From Asterella californica (Eukaryota > Streptophyta > Marchantiopsida > Marchantiales > Aytoniaceae): a DNA stretch of 64,000 nt. A program made the translations under genes and the position numbers. The notes beneath the pieces were generated by a model that saw nothing but the letters and a program-made list of their open reading frames with translations, was not told the DNA's origin and did no database searches. The stretch spans positions 18,012,001 to 18,076,000 of the forward strand of contig JAYKYS010000004.1 of the NCBI GenBank assembly GCA_036924285.1. The letters run 5' to 3'. Positions 34,646-47,499 of the stretch are shown piece by piece. Positions within the stretch are counted from its first letter, which is position 1, and each line of letters begins with the position of its first letter.

Positions 34646-36440
34646 AACTGTCGACAAAAGATCAATCATAGTGTGTGGATCACGAGGAACTTTGCTGAGG
34701 AGTATTGTAATAAGGTGATGGCTTCCACATTTTTCTGTCGTATCTTTCTTCGTAGATCAATTTAATGTCATTATCTTCATTTTGTATTGAATCTTGTGAA
34801 TTTTCGTGTCATTGTTATCTTTATCGTCCGACGAGGGTGATTGTCATATGTTAAGGTTAAGGTCAAAAGTATTTTGAGATGTGAGAGTCTTTTAGGATTA
34901 CAACTCGTTCTATGCTGCCAAGTGAGAGATAAAGTGATCTCCAATCTCTTTTCTCATTGGTCCATTTTCGAGCAATCAAAGTTCATCCAAGTTGCAACGA
35001 CGGTTTTGGAGTTTTCAGAGACCTTCCCAAGTCATTTGTAGAGTGTGTGTCTCATTGGAAAGCTCTCGAGCTGGGTCACAGTCAAGAGTGAACATCGATC
35101 GATTTAGGACTCTGATTGGGGTGTTATGATCGCTCAAATTCAAGGTGTTTGAATCGATACCGCGAGTATGTTTCCAATTATCTCAAGAGTTTGAGAGATG
35201 ATCTTTCAGTATTGTCAAGGGGATTGGATAGTTGACGCCGTGTTGGTTGCACTGATGTAAAATATTCCTACATTTGAGTTGGATATTATCTCGGAATGAT
35301 GGATTGAAGTTGGCCGTGACAGTTGAGAGATAGAAGTAAAACCATTTTGCTTAGATTCAAGGATTGAGTTGTTCCATGAGCATGAGATCGAATCTCTGAG
35401 TGAAAATTTCCTGGATTGGAGTATGTCTTATTAGCTTACTCCATGTGAAATATCAGCTCATTTGGTTAAGAGAAGGTGTTGGGGTCATGGATTTTAGCCA
35501 CCAGGGTAAAAGCTCATAAGTTAGCATAGCCAAAAGGCTTGATCCATTTTGGGAAATTGGTTTGGGATCTCAAGCTGAAATGTTAGAGAATAGCAGTGAA
35601 GGGTCAAAGGGAATTTCTTGTGAAGTTTGAGCCCAGTTGGAAGTTTGAGTTTGGAGCAAGAGGTTGTCGAAGTTCATATTACAACGTGGTGGATTTCGAA
35701 AGAGAAGAGTGATGTCTCCTACTTGATTGGCTTTGAACAAATGACTTGGGTTTTGGAGGTGGAACTTCATGGAGGTGCTGCAAGTGAGATGAATAAGCTA
35801 TGTTGTGAATTTGGCACAGATAAGACGTCACCCTATGTCGAAGGTACTAATTAGAAATCTCTAACAGCGAGATACGACACCACACCTTGAGCTCACTGGT
35901 TGCTTGCTGCATGCATGCCTTGCTTTTTTGGAACGCTTGTACAGTAGATTATCTATTGCTGTAAGACTCACCCTCATATCAACGAACCGTACGAAGTCAA
36001 AAATAAGTGTTTAAGAAGTTTGTCAAAGAAAAATAGTGGAAAATGTATTGCTAGTGCACATTCGAATGTGCTTCTGTGATCTAAGCATATGTTTATCATG
36101 TATGAATCCTTCTTGTACTTAGAAAAAGTTGAACACCCAATTATGTTGTGGGGTGCACGTGTGTTACACTTGAGGTCATGTTAGGTCAGTAGAAACCAAG
36201 ACAAAGCTTTATAGATTGGGTACTGAGAGCATAAGTATTTCATCGAGTAGCTCCTAGATCTTGTTGTGTCTCTCTATAGTAAGATACCTTGTGTATTCTC
36301 ATACCAAACTTCACACTCTACGATAGCGTTACTCAAATCGGAGGACATTACGATGTAAGCGTGAGTCTCCCAGTCCGTAGTCTTCTCACTCCTCCTTGTG
36401 GCACATTTTATTCTCATGCGATCTCACATCCTAGATAACT
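34646..36440. other. Right flank of the copia insertion; gypsy-derived or unassigned
   Basis: The sequence continues from 29,246 once the copia element and one target duplication are removed. It holds no ORF I recognise. By position between gypsy gag-protease (25.5-29.2 kb) and gypsy RT (36.4 kb) it is probably decayed element DNA, but I saw no coding motif to prove it. Confidence 0.4.
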
Positions 36441-37130
36441 ATGATCGTGGCACCTAATACATTGTTAAGCGAGTTACACGATAAGGTTCATGACATAGAA
36501 AAGAAACACATCCTAAGTTCTATGAGAATTTCACACAAGAGCGCACCACAACACGACAATGCCCTTGTAACTTTTCAGCAAATGATGACGAACATTTTCA
36601 AGGAGTATTTCAGGAAGTTCATAGAAGTCTTTCTTGATGAGTTCTGTGTATATAGTAGCAGGGCAAAGCATTTGAAGAAGCTAGAGTTAATACTTCAGAA
36701 GTGGAGAGAGAGTGGTGTATGCTTACATCCAAAGAAGAGTTTTCTCGAGATGCAAGAAGACATTTTGCTAGGGCATAAAGTTTCAAATAAAGAAGTGAAA
36801 GTTGACAATGAAAAAATGACAATAATAGTGCAGTTAGAGCCATCTAGATGTGTCAAAGAGCCGAGAGCATTTCTGAGATCTATAATATACTACCGGAGGT
36901 TTGTGAAGAGTTATGCAACACACGCAGCTTCACTCATGAAGTTACTGAAAAAGATGCAAGAATGGGTTTGGAGAGCATAGTGACAAAAGATGTTCTAAGG
37001 CTCGAAAGCAGCTTTGGTGTCAGCACTTGTTCTTAGTGCACCAAGTTAGCATTTCATGTGTACGTGGATACAAGTGCCTTGGTCATTCGTCGGAAGGATG
37101 AGAAGGGTAGGGACATCCAATATATTATTC
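36441..37130 (+). pseudogene. Degenerate Ty3/gypsy RT-RNase H fragment
   Basis: This RT core has the box VFLDEFCVYSS (36,628-36,660), where the second catalytic Asp of the FxDD box is Glu. It is followed by LGHKVSNKEVKVDNEKM and, near 36,870-36,900, RAFLRSIIYYRRFVKSYA. RNase H begins near 37,055 (FHVYVDTSALVIRRKDEK) and then decays with stops. It resembles the RT at 1.2-2.4 kb in motif order. It could belong to the same broken element as the gag-protease region at 25.5-29.2 kb; this is inference. Confidence 0.8.
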
Positions 37131-38039
37131 AGGAAGGTAATTATTAGAGGCGGAGCATGAATTACTGAGAGATAAGTCTTATGTATGGTGATTGTGGTGA
37201 AAAAGTTCAGACATTATCTTTCGAGATATGAAATAGTGTTTCACGTGGATCACTTCAGCCTGAACCATTTCATAAACCCTCCACACACCTAGTTATCAAT
37301 AACCCTATGTCGTTGTTGCATGCCAAGAAGTTGGTTCCACTCTACTTCACAAGCTGCAACACGTAATCTTGAGATATGATTTCAAGGTATTGTATCATAT
37401 GTTACATGAAGGTTCCATAAAAAGTTAAGATTGATGACTATGGAGATATGACGTGCATGAACAAAGACGAGAGAAAGACACACAACCTTGATAACAAGCT
37501 CTTCAAATATGCCAAACCTCACTTTTTACTTTTTTTCATAAAATTGAAGAACAAACCTACGTCGTATGTAAATTGCACCTCGAATCTTCAAGCAAGTCAT
37601 CCAAGTTGAACCCAACCTAGGACAAGACCGCTGAAGAATAATTGAAAGCAAGAGAAACGTCCATTTGCTAGCAAGAAACTCCAAAACAACACCCCATCAC
37701 CTTCAACTCCCAAATACCTTATTAATCAATTGCAACAGCAATACCACCATCATATCAATACCGTCACTCAGTACACCACTAGTCCGATGGTTAGATCACT
37801 CTTATCCAAGGGAAGGTCTGACTACATCCCACTTAGCTAGCAATAAATAAAATGTAACTCAACGATAGAACCAAAACCGCACCATCATCACCACTCAGTA
37901 TATCACTAGTCTGATGATCAAATCACTCCAATCGAAAGGAGGGTTATGAATGCAACTCACGTAACTAGCAATATAGAGAGAATCATGTAAAAACTCGAAG
38001 TATGCACTAAACTCATAGTGAAGAACTAAAAAATAACAT
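37131..38039. other. Gene-free stretch
   Basis: Decayed RNase H coding sequence fades out by about 37,300. The remainder shows no gene. A word pair around cagtacaccactagtc (about 37,770) and cagtatatcactagtc (about 37,897) marks a loose ~127-bp direct duplication. Confidence 0.45.
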
Positions 38040-39130
38040 ATTTGATGACTTCCTCTTTTCTCCAAACGGTCTTCACATATGAATAGGGTCTATCTTCCCG
38101 ATCAATGATCCAAAGAATCTCCAAATATGACCTCTAACAGTCGAGTTATCATCAATTTTTTTATCGTAAGTGATCGAATCTCCACAACCTCCTCCATACG
38201 ACTTAAACGTTAAGATTGCTCACATTAGTAAAATGAATTGTCTTATTTGAGACCTGTCTCCTCTCATAGGTAGATCTGACTACCTTAATTTCAATGGGAT
38301 CCCAAACAAGTAGTTTGGAGTTCTCCCTTGTGAAGTATGACAAGAAATTTGATCAAAAGAAAAAAACATTGGCGTAAATTGATCTTTTGCGGCTCAATTT
38401 CACTCGTCACTCACAACAATCCTATCCACACACGATCATCTCCTATGCTTAGATGAAGACTCTTTGATCTCAATGACACCAAGAAAGAAAAACTTGGTCT
38501 TCCAATCACGAAAAGAAAAACAACCTCAAATGGAAAAACTATCTCCATGCGAGTAAATTGCTCTCATATCTCTCAAATCGTCTTATGAAACTTTGTATCA
38601 TCTTCAATTTTCTCGTCGAACTCAATATTCAAATCGAATTGGATCCAAGGACAACAAGTTTGGACTTTGGAACTGCATGAATAGTCCAACTCTACTTCGC
38701 ATGTAACTAAAGCATTATAATCTTAACTCTGTACGTCTCAATTTCTCTCAGAACACGCAACACAATCCGTCTTCTCACAAACAATCTTATCATATAGATA
38801 TGAAACCAATGACACCTTGCACGCATGTAGTGGACCTCTCAATTCCTCAAAACGTCCACTAAGAGATCGTAGATACAAGTTTGATCCTTTAAGCAACCTC
38901 GTAAGTCATTTCATAGTACGTGAGTTTTTCCAAATTATGACTAACCAGACCGCTTGCACCCTTAGTATAGCATCAAGAACTACAAATACCCAATCAACAT
39001 CGATAAGCTAAGGACTAGCTTGATTTTTCTATCTTTCAAACACCATAACTTCGTCTATAAACATCTAAATGAAAGAAATGAGATGTCCATGAGAAGCTTA
39101 CAATGAGCTCTACCACTTGGTGTATGAGAG
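38040..39130 (-). repeat. Gypsy LTR-like block, copy B (inverted)
   Basis: Read on the minus strand it carries the same landmarks in the same order as copies A and C. These are CAAGCTAGTCCTTAG, TTGATTGGGTATTTG and GCTATACTAAGGGTGCAAG near 38,960-39,030, CAAGGTGTCATTGG near 38,810, CTACCTATGAGAGGAGACAGG near 38,270, and GAAGACCGTTTGGAG near 38,060. It is opposite in orientation to the neighbouring gypsy RT fragment, so the two are not one simple element. Confidence 0.75.
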
Positions 39131-40524
39131 TAAAGATTTGAAAGTAGATTGAAAAGTTTTCTTTGTTCAATTTAGAGCGATAATATGCAATCATGAAGTT
39201 TGACTTTCAAGTAGAAGTTGACTTACGACACGACAACGGATTCAAAGTCTCATCTCATCTACAATATGCTATACGTTGAAGACTCTTAAGTTGCTCTTCA
39301 TATCGTGATACTTCATACATACTCCCCACTCTTTGCTAAGAACAGAAATGTGCAAGAGCATCAAATCATATCCAAAACCTTCACACGCAAGAAATTACAC
39401 CCTTTTGCTATTTATGCAATGCAAAACAGACCGTATTGGGTTTGAAATTGACCAACTAGTACTCGTACAAATCTGGATGCAGCATAATTGTCTTTCCAAT
39501 GCACTCCTACAACACTCTTCGTAGGTAATCATCCACAACTGACCCATAATGAACAAAAATTATAGTGTCGTAGAAAGTTTTGCAATGCTTCTGCATATCT
39601 CCAAAACAACTTGAAACAAGAACTTGATCAAACGACTAGCAATCATAATAGCAACCAACCAAGGTTTGAATGTAGCACTTCACGCATATATGCAACTCGA
39701 AGATATCATTGATATGTATGCTTCAAAGATATCTTTAAAGTTTCACAACATGAAATTACTCAAGCAAACCTCGATATTCACTTCTTTGCATAATATTTCT
39801 CATAGTACTCTATGAAATGTCATTTGATAACATAAATATCACTCTAGTGAAGTCAAATCCACTATGCATTAGTGGATCCAAGTTACACTTATTTGACTCG
39901 TCTATCATAGCCAGGAACTTGAAGACTCAAATCGAAAGAGACAAGACATACAAGTAACAACTCGCAATATACCTCCAAGGGATCCGAACCAAGAACCTTT
40001 CCTAACAGCGCTAATGACCATAACAAAACTAACTTGTATGCATTATGCTAACTAGTAGAGTTATTACACATGACATGACTGTTAACGTCTGAGGTTGAGA
40101 AAACACAAGAAGTAGCCGCGTATAAAAATTGAGATCCGTGAAACTAAAAGATCATGACACCAACATATCTAGTGTGATCGTCTGACTTGAGTTGGCAAAA
40201 ACATAAGAGGGTTCATCTCGTTCAAATTGTCAAGAAAAGTTGAGAAAAATCCATCGACTAGGTCTTCAAATCCGTGAGTGCAGTTAACCTCTAAGATAGT
40301 CTCTAAGATAGAGCGTCATCACATTTTTGGTTTTTATCATATCCAGAATAAGCAGACCTATCCCACAAGTACTAGTGGAGCAAGTTTTTATGCCATCATG
40401 ATTTCTTAATGCTTTCATTTGATAATGTATAAATCTGTCTTGAAGCGAAGAATCAAATTATGGGAGTACAAAAATAGGGTAATGTTTTTAACTTGACTTT
40501 TTTAACTTTAACATGTTTTGGCAT
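39131..40524. other. Gene-free stretch, possibly more of the inverted LTR
   Basis: No gene was recognised. The first few hundred bases may extend copy B of the LTR-like block, because similar words continue, but this could not be bounded. Confidence 0.35.
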
Positions 40525-40839
40525 GTGAAAGAGAATATTGTATTGCATTCAATAGTAATCCTTTGGATTTCCAGTTTTTATTCGAAGATGAGATATAGAA
40601 TTTTGCAAGAATGAATCATAAGAATTAATGGTGATTATCTCTTGAAACCTTACATTTTAGGAGATTTTAGTTAAACTGGCAGTGAAAGAGAATATTGTAT
40701 TGCATTCAAAAGTAATCCTTTGGATTTCCAATTTGTATTCAAAGATGAGATATAATTATTTTTTGCAAGAATAAATCATAAGAATTAATGGCGATTATCT
40801 CTTGAAACCTTACATTTTAGGAGAGTTTAGTAAACACAG
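40525..40839 (+). repeat. 157-bp tandem duplication
   Basis: GTGAAAGAGAATATTGTATTG starts at 40525 and again at 40682. The two units match closely through CATTTTAGGAGA.TTTAG, with a few substitutions and a small insertion. The sequence is unrelated to the other 157-bp repeat at 2.6-2.9 kb. Confidence 0.9.
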
Positions 40840-41184
40840 TGTATGAATGGTTATTGATGTAGTATTCAGTAAACCTCTTTCGATTAAGCTTCAATTTCTC
40901 TAAATCAAAAGACACACTTGAACATGTATATCTGTTGAGAAGGCGTTTGCTATTCTCAAGTCTCCATTCTCTAATGGGATCAATTCATTTGTTAACTGAG
41001 CGGCCAGGGTAGTCCATATGACATATATCCTTCATAACTTCATGCAAAAGAGACGAGTCTCTGTTGATAGGTCTGAGTTTCAGCTATCGATCATTATAGT
41101 CCGAGATGTTAATGGTTCTAGAATCAGATATTGAGTGCAAAGGTCAGAGCTGCACATTCACCTGATGGAGGAGATGAATATCCA

Positions 41185-41244
41185 GAGCATTTAATTTAAT
41201 ATCTATCCGTTCTGGTAAGAAGGGTTAGATATAAAATTAAACTC
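41185..41244. repeat. Imperfect AT-rich hairpin
   Basis: The arm gagcatttaatttaatatctatcc (41185-41208) pairs imperfectly with ggttagatataaaattaaactc (41223-41244) around a 14-base loop. The build resembles the hairpin at 23186-23266. Confidence 0.55.
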
Positions 41245-44200
41245 TACGTAAATTAATATATTAATGAGTATAGTTCCCTGGATTTGTACTTTCTGAAGCG
41301 GCAATCCAGTCAATACTTATGGTTTATCTCTTGTTATCTCCGTGTTTTTAATGGACAAATAATATTTATAAAAATTTTAATTATCTACATCTACTCAGTA
41401 TATATATTTTATTTAATATATATATATTTTCCCGATAACAATAAGCGATCAAAAGTTCCTAAGAGTTAATCAGCATGAATATTCAGAGTTCCTTGCTCTG
41501 GATCGTAGTAGAAGATATCGTGAATAAAAACTTCATGTCTTCTCTTCGACCTCCATATGCATGTTTGGATTGATTTGATTGTGTTTCTGTCTGGTATTTG
41601 TAGACGGTTGGTGAGTGTGTATTGTCAAAGACTTTCTGTGCGTGTATTGGAACAATGTGAAATTGTTGTGATTAAGTCCCATCCACAAAATTGTAAGAAA
41701 ACTCACAGACAATAGATGTTATTCAGAAGACATCAACTGAGATTTCCATGTTTGCCCTTTGCTCAAGCCTTGCATTCTTTGGTTATATTTCATTTCTGTA
41801 ACATTTGTACAAGATTTGGTCCTCATCAAGAGATCCATTAATCAAACTCGGAGACTGCATTTGAGATTCAACTCTCCAATTGGGTTACAAAAGATATGCC
41901 ATAAGTATGCCAAAGTATAAACTACTGATCACAAATTGCACCTTGGATCTATGTCTGCCCTCCGAAAATATTTCACATTACTGCCAAAGTATACAGCCAT
42001 TGTAAAAAATTCTATGCCGGAAGTGCCGATTTCTTCTGACGAGAAGGAAGATAGACGTATGAACGTGACACTACACAATGCGCTGGAATGAATGCGCGTT
42101 CTACGATGAGTAGCCTTTAAAGGTGGAACAGGTGTCACATCGGGAAAGATTGGGGTGACACCTTCTGTTCGGGTACGTTTACGCTGCTTCGATCTTTCGA
42201 TAAAAATAACTTTAAAAAAATACTCACTCGGAACAAAAAGAGCAATGCGGTGACTCCCGAAGTTGTTTTTATGTGTTGAGACTTTTATAAGGGTTGTGCT
42301 TTTACAACCAAGTAAAGTTGTAGATATTCGGTAGATATGTGAAAACTAACCATGACGTCAAGAATGAGCAGAAATGAGTTTCGACTCCATAATTTAATTC
42401 AGTCCACTGTCCTTAGCCACTTAGTTAGGTTACTGTTGAAGTTAGATGAGCTGCGTGATGTTTCCCCTACAGTAGTTGATTTGTAACTAGGCTTCTGCAA
42501 GTATGCTACATACTGAATGTGCACGTGAGTATGGCAGTACGACTTTTACCATGTTGTATTTTGGGGTTTTCTCCCTCTAGCCCCATAATTTTGTTGATAT
42601 GTTGGATTTCGCAACAAGAGAGTACCGAGTGCTAGTTCTTTTCTTATGATTGGTTCATAGCCCATTGTCAGAGCGAAAGTTCGATATCTTCTAGTCTTCT
42701 AGATATCATTAGTAAAGGCATAGTGAAGAATTGTGAGTCATAGATCTTCATCACCACTATGAGGGAAGGTATGTCAGACTCAGAGCCTGTAGGAGGTCAA
42801 GATGACGGTGTTAAATATTCCAGGTAACTGACATAATTATTGTGACTTGCAATTCACTTTCCATCCATCCCTTGTGTATGTTCTTTTCGGTATGTATTTG
42901 CGGTTGGAGGCTTTCCCCCTTTCCCGTTTTATGCATGTCTTTTCTTCTCCCTTTATCCATATGGTGATAGTCGGCCCCGGACCATGCAGAAGATCAGACG
43001 CATCCATCCTTTCCTTTCTCTGGCAGGCCTTACCTTTTGATGACGATGATATTTGCTCTGGCTGGCGCGGGAGACAGTGAGTGGCGGGGAAGGTAAGATA
43101 ATTTATTATACAAGTTGGAGGGTGGGAGGGAGAGCGGGTCCGGCCGATGGATGGCCTGGGCAGCCCCTTTTTCTCCCCTTTGATTTGATGGACGACGAGT
43201 GATCCTGCTTTTATCTCATGTTAAAGTGAAGGTAAGGAAGCAGTAGCTACCAGGTACTAGCCACGGCGCCACACCACACCTAACACACGTCGTCACATAC
43301 ACCTGATTCATGAATGAGCGACTGAGATTACTCTCGGGGATGTTCTACTACCTCAGTAGCTCCAACCACGTTGGCATTTTTAGTTACCGTACTGCTCTGA
43401 AGCTTCATCTTTCCCCACATCCGCTCGATACCAGGACAGTCCGTTTCACCTCGGCCCCAAAGCCACATACCAACCGGTACGATATAGATGATACTCTCTT
43501 TGTAACTGCCAAAACGTTCAGTACAAAGCGGGTAAAAGTAAACCTGGTACCGACGTTACGTGGTTACAGGTGACGACCAGCATAATATACTGGGGCGTTT
43601 CTCCGGGCCAAGCGCAACCGCGGGAGTACAGGTACAGTACTGTAATCCCTTGAGGTTTTCAAGAAATCAGACAGTGGGGGATGGCGTTTCACTTTTCTGG
43701 TCTTGTCGTGGACCCGATTATTTCGAGAAGGAAAGGACAGACAAATCCACGAAATACGGAAAATTTCGATTCCGACATTTTAGAGTATTACGGAGACTCA
43801 AACCTTTTCCGTATAAGTTCATTACGGGTGTCAAAGTTAAAAACCTTCTGAAATAGTCGAGAGCCCCGGGCGTGAGTTACGACTTCAGCAAGACTGCGAC
43901 GAGTGTTTCATGAGGGCATCTCTTGAGATATTTGCAAGAAAACTCCACGAGTTTTTTCTTAACGGCTCTTCACTCGTCTTTCTTCTGCAATGGATTCCTA
44001 CTGCTCTGAATAATTATCTTGAGTGTACAAACAGAAAAATAATCAATGATAAAATCTTGATTTTCAGTCACATGCGCGATCTAGAATGAGTCGCGATTAT
44101 ATACAAACTTATCTGTGACAGTTTTACGGCAAGTTACCTCTCTATCGTTGAAAAATCTTTCTTCTGAACTTTGACACCCCTTATTACAAGAGTCGTAAAA

Positions 44201-44524
44201 GTTTTTATGTACTCTAGTGGTAAATTTGACGTACCACTAACAGAAGTGGTCCGCCGAAATTTTATACTTTTTGAAATAACTTTCGTAGTGAGCTACGAAA
44301 AATTAAATTCTGAAATTAATTATGTCCATACAGTAATTAATACCCATGGACTTTTATGCGCGTCAGGATTTGAAAATAGAGACACCTTGGACAGGTAGAA
44401 AGAAAACTGAAAAAAAGATGTTCGAGCGACGAGCCAAACTGCTTAGTAATACTGTGAGCATACCGAGAATTACAGAAAAGAAGGAACTGCTAGTTTTCCC
44501 TTTTAAGTTTAAATTATTATTTTT
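41245..44524. other. Gene-free stretch
   Basis: No coding sequence was recognised. A 9-bp inverted repeat aggtgtcac/gtgacacct lies at 42130-42163. The composition becomes less AT-rich near 42.9-43.9 kb, but the short ORFs there show no domain. Confidence 0.4.
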
Positions 44525-44808
44525 TGGTTGTGGAACGTCTAGGATCGTCTCGTTATTGAGAGGACATTTTATATTTTTATATCTCTATATGTTTTATTTA
44601 TGTTTTATTTTATTTAGTGATGGAATGTCTTCAGAAAATTCTTGGACCGCATATAGTATCGTGTGGTTCAAAAAAAAGTTGGTGGTGGTTTTCTGGTTGC
44701 GGAACATCTTCACAACGTTTCGCGGATCATCATGTTATTGGATATGAAAATTAGTATTTTTTATTGATTTTAATTGTTGTTTGGTTGCGGAACGTCTTCA
44801 CACGTTCC
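44525..44808 (+). repeat. Dispersed repeat of a TGGTTGCGGAACGTCTTCACA motif
   Basis: The motif is seen at 44525-44540 (tggttgtggaacgtct), 44694-44713 (tggttgcggaacatcttcac) and 44782-44802 (full). The last copy forms a perfect 7-bp stem with an 8-base loop (cggaacg-tcttcaca-cgttccg, 44788-44809). Confidence 0.7.
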
Positions 44809-44809
44809 G

Positions 44810-47466
44810 TATTGCTTTAAATATTTTAATGATAATCCATGGCACTAAATTTGAATCGCAACAATCATCATTTATGATGAATTTAAACTAATTTACGTCT
44901 TGGTATGAATGGGGATGTAAAGGGATCCATTACCATAAACTAACACTGCGGGGTCCTTGTAAACTTTAGGACAAATTTCAGTAAAGTAATTTTTAACGAA
45001 AGTTATGGGTAGCGATGTAACTCCGGTAATAACTTTTACAGGTTGTGGTTTGAGTCGCCCTATTGCATTTTTGCGCCTGAACTTTTAGACAAGGTGAATG
45101 AAGATGGCCACGGAACTGTATGGTTTCCCGCATACAAAAGACCATCCTTGGCTTGCTCCTTGAAACAGTTGAAGGTAGACTGTACATTTTACGTCAGAAG
45201 TTCCTGGCCCTGGTCGCTTGTGACGTTCGTTCGGAACGCAGGACGGGTGAAATTGGTGAATGCCGGAAAGACTTACCCTTTTATAGGACAAACCATGGTC
45301 CTCGACACGGTAGAATCTTGTTTGTGGAACGTAACAAGATTCCAAGAAGTCTCCCGTCCCTCCCGTCTCTCAACTAATGAATGTACATAAATGTGTATGT
45401 CTACAGAGGTACGGTACCAAATAATTGTAACTTGACTCGCGCGACGGACGCTATTTCTTCGGTAAACATCGTATGAACGGGGGCAGTCCGGCTCCAGTCC
45501 AGCGTAGGCAGTAGTAGTGACTCGTGAGTGGTAGTACCGCACTTATAGCCACTCTGGTACCGCTGGACGGACGCACATACGTACGCTCGTGATGCGTGGT
45601 ATTCCCGCCCATGGACGGGAGTTGTAGCACGCAGCAGTCGGATGGTTGTTCCTGTTTTATCGGCAAGCCAGTCCACGCCGGACTTTTTGAATACGGTAGC
45701 AGAAATCGCATGGGCTAGACCGGTCACAGGGCCACGTGGTGCATAAGCAGTCGTTTGTATAGCAATGCGAAGCAACCGGCTATAAGCGGGCGTGGAACCC
45801 AATGACCGCAGCCCCAGTCGAAAGGCCAATAGTTCCGAGCGAGCAGTGTGATGTGGACGGCGTGGGATGCCCTGGCTCCGTCCTGGTTCAAGTTTGCTTC
45901 ACCTTCCGTCGCCGCGTCGTCGTCGTCCGGAGAGTGCAGTGCCAGACAGACAAGACAGACACAGGCGCTGGGCAAGTGGGCTCCCAAGCGCGCCCTTAAG
46001 ACTGACAAGGACTGAAAGCCTGACACTGTCAGAGTGGTGTTGCATGAATAATTGCGCACCGCTGCAAAAGCCAAAGCACGCAGTCTCTCAGATCAGCGGC
46101 AGCAGAAGCAGCAGAGAGGGGTGCGCAAGAATCCATGTTTTAACGCAAGAAAAGGAAAGGAAGGAAGGCAAGGCAAGGCGAGGCAAAGGAAAGGAAAGGC
46201 GGTGGTGAGTTGACAGCCTGGGATGGAGTATTATAGGTACAGTGCACTTGTAGAATTTTGTGACATTTTCTGTCTGTGACTTCTGGCAGTGGGTCGTCAG
46301 TGACCAATTTCTCAAACATTTCGTACCGCATGTAAATCCGATTCAATTCGTGTTCGTTTCGCCGAATCATTCTCGTTTTCTTTTTGTTTTCACGAATACC
46401 AATTTCAGGTGAACACCCTATCCAGGTTATAGTTAGGTAGCCGGTCAACGAATAATCTGCAGTAAGCAGTGACTTGTTGGGGGGAGGAAACTAATTGGAA
46501 ATGTAAACAGTAATGGCCAGTCAGATGAGCTCAGTCTGTGATTTTGATCTCACTCGCGCCTATTCTTTGCCAGTCACGGATTACAGTTAGACAGCCTATT
46601 TCCGCTCTCTTACTTGAACGAGACCTGTAGAGTTTTCTGCTTATATTCGACTATTCAACGCGAAGGAGAACGGTCGTTTTAGGTGTTCTATTCCCTTCAT
46701 CCCGTCAGAAGCACAAAGATCAGAAAGTTGTGTGTGTCCCTTCTCAGGCGAAACATGGGATAAAGTTGTTAGGTTGCAGGTTCTCATGCGAAGGTTGTGG
46801 ATATACGTCAAACAAATTTTTCTGCAGAGTTTCCACTGTGGTCCATCTACTCGGGAGGCACTGAGCTACGATTACAGAAGAGTAGTTGCTTCACATGAGA
46901 TACACGGAATAGAACTCTCGCCTTGAGAGCCTTATCCGTCCTACTGGTTACCATCATCATTACCAACTGCAAGTGGGCGGCCAAAGAATACAGAAAATGA
47001 ATGTACATTCTTGTCTTCTCCGAGTGCTTTAGAGAACACCAATAATGTGATTGCTCTTTCTCTCTCTTTCGTCCTTGTTAGCAGAAGGAAAGTTGTACAC
47101 AGCCAAGCCATGCCTGCGCCGGACTTGAGACAATAACCTTGATTTTACATCTGCTAAGTGTCGTTATGTTATGCGTAGATACAGCGAACCTGCGCTGACC
47201 ACTTGAGCAAACAGTCGTTTTCTGCTGTTGGAGAAGTACTTTCCTGAACACAAGTTCTCAGCCTAAGACAGAAAGTTCAGTGTCATTCGCCAAACGTCCA
47301 AATAAAAATGCTCGCTCGCGGTCATGCTCTAACTTGCCCTAGCAAAAGATTTTGCCACTGGAAAGGGAGAAGTCAGTAAAATATTGCCGAATTGTCCAAC
47401 AATCCCATCTTCCAACGAACTTACTTCTGGAGTTACTGACTGGGACAGATACTGAAAGAGATCGAC

Positions 47467-47499
<33 letters not shown>

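Noticed and set aside
45400..46450. Several overlapping ORFs of 80-140 codons on both strands
   Set aside because: They overlap in incompatible frames, share no motif and coincide with a locally GC-richer stretch, so chance ORFs are the better explanation.
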